The notes under the pieces were generated by a model. The model was given only the letters and a program-made list of their open reading frames with translations, was not told the origin of the DNA and did no database searches. 7,175 nt of DNA from Porticoccus sp. GTDB taxonomy: Bacteria; Pseudomonadota; Gammaproteobacteria; Pseudomonadales; Porticoccaceae. Within the stretch, counting starts at the first letter, position 1, and each line of letters opens with the position of its first letter. Shown here one piece after another: positions 1-5,804 of the stretch. The stretch lies in the NCBI GenBank assembly GCA_011049795.1, contig DRHD01000349.1, forward strand, positions 1 to 7,175. Direction: 5' to 3'. A program made the position numbers and the translations under genes.

Positions 1-148
1 CAATGGCCGCCATTATATTGGTTGTGATGTGAATGGTGATTATGTGGCGCTTGCTCGTAAGCGGTTGGCAAAACCTTATACGCTACCGATGTTTGAAGAG
101 GCGACGGTTGAAGACGTGCCGGAGCAGGCGGTTATGGAGTTGGCATGA
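1..148 (+). CDS. C-terminal end of a DNA methyltransferase (5' partial)
   Basis: Only the last 48 codons are present; the reading frame enters at base 2 and ends at the TGA at 146-148. The visible start GRHYIGCDVNGDYVALARKR matches the stretch that follows motif I in beta-class amino-methyltransferases (N6-adenine or N4-cytosine). There a hydrophobic strand ends in an acidic residue (the D of GCD) that contacts the S-adenosylmethionine ribose, followed by a helix of the YVxLAxxRL type. The catalytic motif (DPPY or SPPY) and the DPFxGSGTT loop lie outside the window, so the base modified cannot be told. The stop overlaps the next start as ATGA, so it is probably translationally coupled to the second methyltransferase. 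The family call is by pattern recognition; a nearly finished second ParB-methyltransferase fusion is possible. Confidence 0.8.
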   Translation, partial: NGRHYIGCDVNGDYVALARKRLAKPYTLPMFEEATVEDVPEQAVMELA

Positions 149-1557
149 TAGATAAAACAAACGATGAACGGCGAATTGTGTATTTGCCATTGGCAGAATT
201 GATGACGCGCTTGCATCCCCAGAATCCCAAGAGCCATGATCTCGGAGCTATAATTGAGAGTTACTGCAATCATGGTTATGTAGCCTCCGGTGTGTTGGAT
301 GATCGCACTGGCTTATTCCTTGCCGGGCACGGACGCATACAGGCGCTTAGCATGATGAAAAAGCAGGGCATGACAGTACCGGACGGTATACGAATTGATT
401 TCTGTGACTGGCTTGTGCCCGTGCAAGTTGGTTATAGTTCCGAAAACGATACACAAGCACTTGCCTACATCGTGGCTGATAACAAGTTGACCACGTTAGG
501 CGGCTGGGATGAACCGGCGTTGGCAGAACTGCTCCAGGACGTTGCGGCCAGTACAGATATTGCACTTGAAGCAACCGGGTTTTCGGGTGATGATCTTGAT
601 TTGTTGCTTGCCGATTTGGGTATGATAGAAGAACCGCCTGAAGACCCCGGAGCGCAAGTTGATCGGGCGGCAGAGTTGCAAGAAAAATGGCAAGTTGAAC
701 GCGGGGATGTTTGGCAGGTTGGCAAGCATCGAATTATGTGCGGCGATTCGACTTGTGCTGAGGATGTTGGGTTGCTGATGGATAGGGCTAAGGCTGAAAT
801 GTTATTTACATCACCTCCGTATTCTGACCAGAGAGAATATAGCGGCAATGATTTATCTGTTGAGACTCTAGCTAAATTTATACCTACTTGGAAACAATTC
901 TGCAATTTTCAATGTGTCAACTTGGGATTGATGCGTAAAGAAAATGAGATTACTCAATATTGGGATGCATATATATCGGTGGCGAGAGAAAGCGGTCTGA
1001 AATTGCTTGCATGGAATATATGGGACAAAATCAATGCAACTTCAGTTCAATCTCAAATGCACATGTTCGCATTATCTCATGAATTTATTTTTGTATTTGG
1101 GATAGCTCCTAAAGCAATCAACCGGACACTCGAAAAATCGCCAGAAAGCAAGAAGAGAGAAAAGAATTTTCGTCTTGATAGCTATGGTAGGAAAGTCACC
1201 ACTAGAAGACAAAAAAATGGGTCTGTTAAAGAATCACATATAGGTGAGAGTTATGATAAAAAACAATTAAATAGCGTATTGCCTTGTTATGCTGAGATGG
1301 CAAGGAACGTTGAGCACCCTGCAAAATTTCCCCCTGAATTAGTAGTTGCATACACGGAGGCGATGACTGATGAGTCCCAGATTGTTTGTGATCCGTTTTT
1401 GGGGAGTGGTACAACGCTAGTCGCATGTGAACAGACAGGGCGTGTTGGTTATGGAATGGAAATTTCTCCTGAATATGTCAGTGTTTCTCTTGAAAGGCTG
1501 CAAGGATTAGGGTTGACACCGCAACGCACAGCAAGCGCAGAACAGGAGCGCGGGTAA
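145..1557 (+). CDS. ParB-like domain fused to beta-class DNA (cytosine-N4 or adenine-N6) methyltransferase
   Basis: A 470-residue protein. Residues about 10-120 form a ParB/sulfiredoxin-like domain, with LAGHGRIQAL at 59-68 (the GxxR box) and AYIVADNKL at 107-115, as in phage ParB-methyltransferase fusions. The methyltransferase follows in beta-class order: catalytic TSPPY at 222-226, a target-recognition region about 240-390, HPAKFPPELV at 391-400, the SAM-binding loop DPFLGSGTT at 416-424, and acidic E439 in GYGMEIS. SPPY with the HEFIFVFG strand (312-319) favours N4-cytosine methylation, but this motif does not settle the base. The likely role is protecting phage DNA from host restriction; no partner endonuclease is visible. 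The start overlaps the previous stop (ATGA) with GGAG at 136-139. The central recognition region is clearly more AT-rich than the ends, which suggests domain exchange. Domain calls are firm; specificity is unknown. Confidence 0.93.
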   Translation: MIDKTNDERRIVYLPLAELMTRLHPQNPKSHDLGAIIESYCNHGYVASGVLDDRTGLFLAGHGRIQALSMMKKQGMTVPDGIRIDFCDWLVPVQVGYSSENDTQALAYIVADNKLTTLGGWDEPALAELLQDVAASTDIALEATGFSGDDLDLLLADLGMIEEPPEDPGAQVDRAAELQEKWQVERGDVWQVGKHRIMCGDSTCAEDVGLLMDRAKAEMLFTSPPYSDQREYSGNDLSVETLAKFIPTWKQFCNFQCVNLGLMRKENEITQYWDAYISVARESGLKLLAWNIWDKINATSVQSQMHMFALSHEFIFVFGIAPKAINRTLEKSPESKKREKNFRLDSYGRKVTTRRQKNGSVKESHIGESYDKKQLNSVLPCYAEMARNVEHPAKFPPELVVAYTEAMTDESQIVCDPFLGSGTTLVACEQTGRVGYGMEISPEYVSVSLERLQGLGLTPQRTASAEQERG

Positions 1558-1559
1558 CG

Positions 1560-2213
1560 ATGGATGATTACAATTGGCAGACTGATGACATGTTCGGAGA
1601 TGTTCAACTTCACACATCTGAGCAATTGTCATCTCATATCATACACGAACGCAAGCCCGAAAAGCGCCGCTACCTTGCTGGCAAGCGAAGACAGGAGCTA
1701 TCTGAGATAATGCCCAATCTGCCACCACCTGATGTTGATTATTACATAATAGCTACAGGGCGTGGTAAAAAAGTAGAGACAGGTGACATTGTACAATCGT
1801 TTGGTTTTGGCGCTTTTGTGGATTATATCACTCGCAAGTTAGGCGGTGCTTGCATTGTTTACATTTCTACATGGAGTATGAACAGAGACCATGCCCTGAT
1901 GTTGCCTGATTTATTGGATAGCGGTTTAATCGCAGAATTGCATCTATTATGTGACCCGTCATTGCTTACTCGCAAACATGCTATAGCTGCAACCGTGATG
2001 GAGGGCATAGCCCGGCATCTTACTAGCCGCTTCAAATCATTCAAAAACCATGCTAAAATTATGTGTATTAAAGATGCAAACGAACAAAATTATTGTACTA
2101 TAACCGGCAGCGCCAATTTGTCAGGCACACCACGCGCTGAGAATTATACCGTTTCGACAGACCCGGAATTGTATCGTTTCTTTATTAATCAGTTTTTTGA
2201 GGTGATGTTTTAG
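1560..2213 (+). CDS. Phospholipase D-like (HKD motif) protein, probable phage nuclease-type fold
   Basis: A 217-residue protein with one HKD-type motif near the C-terminus: HAKIM at 164-168 (H164, K166), then TGSANLSGTPRAENY at 182-196 (G183, S184, N186, E194). This matches the Hx K ... GSxN ... E pattern of the phospholipase D superfamily, which includes Nuc-type endonucleases that work as dimers of single-motif chains. The acidic residue usually four residues after the lysine is one place late (D172), so catalysis is not assured. Residues about 60-105 (YYIIATGRG ... IVYISTWSMN) look like the first strand-rich part of the same fold. There is no signal peptide or membrane segment, so it should be cytoplasmic. 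It starts two bases after the methyltransferase stop, with AGGAG at 1544-1548, and its TAG directly abuts the next ATG. Substrate and role are unknown; a DNA-processing function is inferred from fold and place only. Confidence 0.75.
   Translation: MDDYNWQTDDMFGDVQLHTSEQLSSHIIHERKPEKRRYLAGKRRQELSEIMPNLPPPDVDYYIIATGRGKKVETGDIVQSFGFGAFVDYITRKLGGACIVYISTWSMNRDHALMLPDLLDSGLIAELHLLCDPSLLTRKHAIAATVMEGIARHLTSRFKSFKNHAKIMCIKDANEQNYCTITGSANLSGTPRAENYTVSTDPELYRFFINQFFEVMF
2199..2205 (+). promoter_or_regulatory. Strong ribosome binding site for the small terminase gene
   Basis: GAGGTGA lies eight bases before the ATG at 2214, inside the last codons of the HKD gene. It is a near-complete anti-16S match and fixes the start of the next gene, which follows the TAG stop without a gap. 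Confidence 0.75.
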
Positions 2214-2669
2214 ATGGCTAAATCGACAAATGAGGAAGTAAAGCGGCGTGTTGGAGAAGTATCAAACCTGTTGATTACTGGACAAAAACGGCATAATATT
2301 GTTTCATATGCTGCGGAGAAGGGCTGGAAAGTTGAGGCGCGGCAAATTGACGAATATATTCGACGTGCCAAACGATTGTTATCGGAGGAGGGCCAGGAAT
2401 CCAAAGCGAGCAGGGATGTGTTGTTTGGAATATCTTTGCGAAGAATAGATTTATTGTTTGTAAAGAGCATGGCTATCCAGGATTACGCCAGAGCATTGGC
2501 AGCGCAAAAAGAGATCAACACCTTGCTGGCATTATATGAGCCACAAATACAAAAGATAGATCATACTACCAAAGGCGAAAAAATAGGCGGTACAGATGAG
2601 GAGCGACTCGCTAGGCTTGCTGGAATACTCGACACCATCAGAGATCGAAGAGATCGAAGCGATACTTGA
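2214..2669 (+). CDS. Terminase small subunit-like DNA-binding protein
   Basis: A 151-residue, highly charged and mostly helical protein. Residues about 7-56 (VKRRVGEVSNLLITG ... RQIDEYIRRAKRLL) look like the helix-turn-helix region of phage small terminases, with the recognition helix probably around RQIDEYIRRA (43-52). The middle (about 75-110) is predicted helical and could be the oligomerisation part. The C-terminus is arginine- and aspartate-rich (RDRRDRSDT) and could contact the large subunit. Small terminases recognise the phage packaging site and load DNA onto the large subunit. The position immediately before the large terminase, with a 74-base overlap, strongly supports the call, because small terminases diverge fast and the sequence alone is only suggestive. 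A general phage DNA-binding regulator is the main alternative. Confidence 0.75.
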   Translation: MAKSTNEEVKRRVGEVSNLLITGQKRHNIVSYAAEKGWKVEARQIDEYIRRAKRLLSEEGQESKASRDVLFGISLRRIDLLFVKSMAIQDYARALAAQKEINTLLALYEPQIQKIDHTTKGEKIGGTDEERLARLAGILDTIRDRRDRSDT

Positions 2670-3936
2670 CGAATTAGACATTCAACCCTTGCCCCCATTC
2701 CCCTGCTACGGCGGTGCAAAGGAACTCTATGAATTTCCAGGGCCGGAAGCGATTATTGCCGGGCCGTTCGAGACCGGCAAGACCATCGCCGCTTTGCATA
2801 AATTGCACCGGTTGCTATGGAATAACAAGAATGTCCAGGGCTTAATTATCCGGTTGACCTACAAGAGTCTCATCAATAGTGCTATTGTCACCTTTGAGAA
2901 TAAGGTTCTGGATTACCCTTCGACACATCCGCAATGCGAGATCAAATCATTCGGAGGCAAGAAACCGGAGTGGTATGACTATCCAAGTGGGTCACGGCTG
3001 CACCTGGGCGGAATGGATTACCCGGATAAATTTCTATCGTCAGAGTTTGATGCTATCTATGTGAATCAAGCTGAGGAATTACCATTAAACGTTTGGGAGT
3101 TATTGACAGGTCGGGCAACCGGCAGGGCTGGCAACCTGGAACAGGCCCAGATATTTGGCGATTGCAATCCGAGTTATCCCGAACACTGGATTAAAAAACG
3201 CAAAGAGATCAAATTGATACCCTCACATCATGAAGACAACCCGACTCTGTTCGACCCCGTGACCGGCAAAATTACCGAGCAGGGCAAAAAGACAATGGCG
3301 CGACTGGACAGCTTAACCGGCCTTCGCTATAAGCGTGGGCGTTTGGGATTGTGGGTACTGGCCGAGGGCGCGATCTTTGATAACTTCGACGAAGAGTTCA
3401 ATGTTTCCAGGGATGCCGAATACAATCCAGACTTGCCGGTCAGGTGGGGTGTTGATGACGGTTACGTTCATGGCGATGGGCCTGGCAATGCCAACTATCA
3501 CCCGCGTGTCTTCCTGTTGGGCCAGCAAACCAGTCAAGGCGGATTGAACATCTTTGATGAATATGTGGTAACCGGTGAACTATCAGAACGATCAGTTGCC
3601 AATGTTATAGCCCTTCCTTATGCGCTCCCGGAGTTGGCCTCTGTCGATAGTAGTGCGGCTGAATTGCGGCGACGTATTGGTGATGCTGGCATCATGCACT
3701 CTGGCGGCACGCATCCCGTCCATGAAGGCATCAAGGTCACACGGGGTTATATTTGTGATGGTCAAGGCGTGCGGCAGTTGCAGATACATCCTAGATGTGT
3801 TAATCTGATTATGGAAATGCAGTCATATCGCTATGATGAAAGGTCGCGTAGCGTCAAGGCGGGGGAACGTGCTCCGCTCAAAGTGGACGACCATTGTTGT
3901 GATGCGTTGCGTTATTTACTATGGGGTATGAAGTAA
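2596..3936 (+). CDS. terL: Terminase large subunit (packaging ATPase and nuclease)
   Basis: A 446-residue protein, full length for the family. The N-terminal ATPase carries Walker A GPFETGKT (56-63), a Walker B-like strand FDAIYVNQAEEL (151-162) and a GDCNPS coupling segment (188-193). The C-terminal RNase H-like nuclease shows its acidic triad: D287 in WGVDDGY, D351 in ASVDSS, and D431/D432 with D436 in VDDHCCDALRY. This enzyme translocates DNA into the prohead through the portal and cuts the concatemer. The Walker B position normally acidic is N157-Q158, with E160/E161 just after, a variant discussed in the findings. The ATG at 2596 lies inside the small terminase gene; no later ATG or GTG precedes the conserved YGGAKELYEF region at 38-47, although a TTG start cannot be excluded. 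The stop TAA overlaps the next ATG (TAATG), which implies coupled translation. Confidence 0.96.
   Translation: MRSDSLGLLEYSTPSEIEEIEAILDELDIQPLPPFPCYGGAKELYEFPGPEAIIAGPFETGKTIAALHKLHRLLWNNKNVQGLIIRLTYKSLINSAIVTFENKVLDYPSTHPQCEIKSFGGKKPEWYDYPSGSRLHLGGMDYPDKFLSSEFDAIYVNQAEELPLNVWELLTGRATGRAGNLEQAQIFGDCNPSYPEHWIKKRKEIKLIPSHHEDNPTLFDPVTGKITEQGKKTMARLDSLTGLRYKRGRLGLWVLAEGAIFDNFDEEFNVSRDAEYNPDLPVRWGVDDGYVHGDGPGNANYHPRVFLLGQQTSQGGLNIFDEYVVTGELSERSVANVIALPYALPELASVDSSAAELRRRIGDAGIMHSGGTHPVHEGIKVTRGYICDGQGVRQLQIHPRCVNLIMEMQSYRYDERSRSVKAGERAPLKVDDHCCDALRYLLWGMK
2641..2658 (+). repeat. Perfect tandem duplication of a 9-base unit in the terminase overlap
   Basis: GAGATCGAA occurs twice in a row within the region read in two frames. 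In the large terminase frame it gives EIEEIE (residues 16-21); in the small terminase frame it gives RDRRDR. Because the unit is a multiple of three, gain or loss keeps both frames open. It may simply be low-complexity coding sequence. Confidence 0.8.
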
Positions 3937-5087
3937 TGGTAGCACGACCTGGAAACATCCAACGCAACCGGGGCCGCAGAATGATGTTAGTTGAGCCATC
4001 ATTTGAGGAAAGCAATAATGCGATTGCTGATATGGACTGGCTGCACTTGCAGGAGTTGGCGAACGCTGTTGCGCTGGCTACTAATTCGGCGTTGGCGTTG
4101 GGGCGGAATACTGCCGGGTTGACATTTGCTGATTATGTAATTGTTCAAGCTGGCTGGTCGCATCTTGGTGGTGAGGTTGTCCGTTGTGATGGTAGCCAAA
4201 TCGGAAATACTACCTTGTCGCAACCGGGGGTCTATAATAACGGGGATACTGTTGAATTTACATCTACTATATCTAATTATGGGGCGGGGCAAATAACGTC
4301 GCGCCTACAGGGCGCATTTGGGACAACTCGTAGCGGCAACAACACACTTACAGAAACAATTGTGGCAGGGGCGGGCGCAACAAGTGGCTGGGTTGCTAAT
4401 GTAGATTTCATTGGTGATATTGATCTAAAAACAGTAACATTCAAACAAACCGACATCGCCGCCAGCAGCGTATATGCACCGGGTACTAATCCGATGGATT
4501 TTGCCAATACCGGCATGAGTATTGGCAATCCGGGCGCGGGCAATGTCGAGTTCATTTATCTTGGTGACGGTGCGACAACCGGACTTGAAACTGCGACAAT
4601 CGCCGAATGGAATAGCAAATTCAATCCTGACAAGCTGACGATGATGTTAGTAGTGCGTGTCGATGATTGGTCTGCTGGCACTGATGTTATCTGGCGCTTG
4701 GCTGTTGATGCCAATACCGAGGCGGTGCTGGAACGGCGCGGCTCAACATTGGCTTGGCGTTATAGAGTTGGCGGAAACACAAATGAGGTGACATTTGATA
4801 CTGCCGCCTTGCCGGGCGGTTCTCCAGATGGTCTGTTCACAATGGTCATGACTGTTGACACCGACGGCGCTGGCGAGATCATCGGTTATATGAATGGCAT
4901 CGCACGCGGGACGACTACCATCACCGGCTCATGGGTTGGCAATTTTGACCCTGATGAATGTGGGGTTTTTGCAGCCGATGCAATCCAGACCGCTAGTCTT
5001 GACGGCGGTGGTGCTCATGTCGGCTTAGGCTATCGTGTTTTAAGTCCTGTCGAAATCTATGATTACCATGTCAGGAGCGGATTATAA
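3936..5087 (+). CDS. Putative virion appendage protein with LamG/concanavalin A-like C-terminal domain
   Basis: A 383-residue protein from the ATG at 3936, which overlaps the terminase stop as TAATG. ATGs at 3921 (overlapping the terminase by 16 bases) and 3981 are in frame and possible. After a helical N-terminus (about 15-57), residues 72-170 are rich in beta strand, G, T, S and N (GWSHLGG ... GWVANVDFIGDIDLKTVTF), resembling the jelly-roll carbohydrate-binding modules found in many phage tail or fibre proteins. Residues about 200-383 resemble a LamG/concanavalin A-like sandwich: LFTMVMTVDTDG (300-311), IIGYMNG (315-321) and the closing GYRVLSPVEIYDYH (365-378). Such domains often bind sugars or decorate virions. 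I see no signal peptide, membrane segment or catalytic motif. Its place between terminase and portal is unusual. The domain calls are by eye and the virion role is inferred. Confidence 0.6.
   Translation: MVARPGNIQRNRGRRMMLVEPSFEESNNAIADMDWLHLQELANAVALATNSALALGRNTAGLTFADYVIVQAGWSHLGGEVVRCDGSQIGNTTLSQPGVYNNGDTVEFTSTISNYGAGQITSRLQGAFGTTRSGNNTLTETIVAGAGATSGWVANVDFIGDIDLKTVTFKQTDIAASSVYAPGTNPMDFANTGMSIGNPGAGNVEFIYLGDGATTGLETATIAEWNSKFNPDKLTMMLVVRVDDWSAGTDVIWRLAVDANTEAVLERRGSTLAWRYRVGGNTNEVTFDTAALPGGSPDGLFTMVMTVDTDGAGEIIGYMNGIARGTTTITGSWVGNFDPDECGVFAADAIQTASLDGGGAHVGLGYRVLSPVEIYDYHVRSGL
5073..5077 (+). promoter_or_regulatory. Ribosome binding site for the small gene at 5087
   Basis: AGGAG lies nine bases before the ATG at 5087, which itself overlaps the previous stop as TAATG. 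This strong site argues that the short gene that follows is truly translated from 5087, and not from the poorly preceded ATGs at 5142 or 5214. Confidence 0.65.
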
Positions 5088-5291
5088 TGGAGCGCGATTT
5101 CTACGGCATATTCTGGATAAAACCGCCGGAGCTGGTAAATAATGAAGTGCTGCAAGTTGCTAACGCCATTGATGACATTGGCACAAAATCCAGCCCGCGC
5201 CCCTGCTCTTGATATGCCGATTGAAGCTATGCCCGCAATCGTTGGCTACATGCAAACTGACAAACAAGGTGCTAAAGATGAGATGCCGTAA
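5087..5291 (+). CDS. Small phage protein of unknown function, apparently split by a +1 frameshift
   Basis: Read directly, the ATG at 5087 gives 41 residues (MERDFYGIFWIKPPELVNNE ... IGTKSSPRPCS) ending at TGA 5210-5212. The +1 frame is open from 5139 and continues as NPARAPALDMPIEAMPAIVG and beyond to TAA 5289-5291, 15 bases before the next gene. That downstream part has no good ribosome site of its own at ATG 5142 or 5214, reads like normal protein, and fills what would otherwise be a rare gap. Joining the two frames gives about 67 residues. A single extra A in the AAAA run at 5185-5188 would explain it: removing one A reads GTNPARAP. It could be a programmed shift, a real mutation or an assembly error; the frame change must lie between 5139 and 5209. 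I do not recognise the family and assign no function. Confidence 0.5.
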
Positions 5292-5306
5292 GGGAGAACA
5301 AATCTA

Positions 5307-5786
5307 ATGGCAGAAGACAAAAAAACAATAACCAAGATAGTCAATAACTCATTCTGGTTTGAGAAGGTGCATAACAACACCGGCTCAACATATGAAGAGG
5401 GCGAGGCAATTGGAACAGTACAGAGCCTTGAGGTTCGCGGTGCTGGAGGTGGCGGTATTTTCCTTACCATCAATGCTTTTACCTACGATGCCGTTGCCGT
5501 GCCTTTGCGAATTTGGTTTTTCCGTCGCCGACCCCGTGCGGTTGCCGATGGTGTGGTGATAGTTTTCTACCCCAACGACATGAAAAAATTCGCTGCATTC
5601 CGTGACATTCCAGCCGGTCTATATATAACCAAAGGCAATCTGAGGCTTGCTCATCTAGCAAATGCTAATGTCGCCTTTAGTTGCCCAGATGGTTTCTTGT
5701 ATTACATCGTGGAATGTATGGGGACAGGGCAAACATACAAGAACAACAACACCCTGGAATTGACATTTGGCGATTGGCCAGACTGA
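5307..5786 (+). CDS. Putative phage structural protein of unknown function with AGGGG motif
   Basis: A 159-residue protein with a clear start: AGGGAG at 5291-5296 is ten bases before the ATG. It has an extended N-terminus, then GEAIGTVQSLEVRGAGGGGI (32-51), strands with PLRIWFFRRRP (66-76), a DMKKFAAF segment (91-98), FLYYIVECMGTGQTY (130-144) and a closing strand LELTFGDW (150-157). This order (glycine-rich AGGGG, then a strand ending in a phenylalanine-rich phrase, then a late LYxxxxxxGTxTY-like phrase and a final strand) resembles an uncharacterised family I associate with phage structural gene clusters, from memory only. There is no signal peptide or convincing transmembrane helix. It is probably a beta-rich virion protein such as a decoration or head-associated protein, but that is inferred from composition and from standing just before the portal gene. 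Confidence 0.55.
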   Translation: MAEDKKTITKIVNNSFWFEKVHNNTGSTYEEGEAIGTVQSLEVRGAGGGGIFLTINAFTYDAVAVPLRIWFFRRRPRAVADGVVIVFYPNDMKKFAAFRDIPAGLYITKGNLRLAHLANANVAFSCPDGFLYYIVECMGTGQTYKNNNTLELTFGDWPD

Positions 5787-5804
5787 TAACGGGAGCAAAC
5801 GTCA

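Noticed and set aside
465..905. 146-codon open frame on the minus strand
   Set aside because: It is antisense to the ParB-methyltransferase, is serine- and asparagine-rich without recognisable motifs, and no other gene in the window is on that strand.
3335..3547. Short plus- and minus-strand open frames inside the large terminase
   Set aside because: The terminase frame carries the nuclease motif WGVDDGY across this stretch; the other frames are by-products of its codon use.
3921..3935. Upstream ATG at 3921 as start of the LamG-like protein
   Set aside because: It would begin inside the terminase with no clear ribosome site; the ATG at 3936 forms a TAATG junction like the one at 5087, so it was preferred, though 3921 cannot be excluded.
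3999..4555. Minus-strand open frames of 97 and 92 codons opposite the LamG-like gene
   Set aside because: Both are antisense to a coherent beta-rich protein with coupled junctions at both ends, and show no motif of their own.
5142..5291. Independent small gene starting at ATG 5142 (MKCCKLLTPLM...)
   Set aside because: No ribosome site precedes it, its first residues are read from DNA that codes convincingly in the other frame, and joining the frames explains both halves better.
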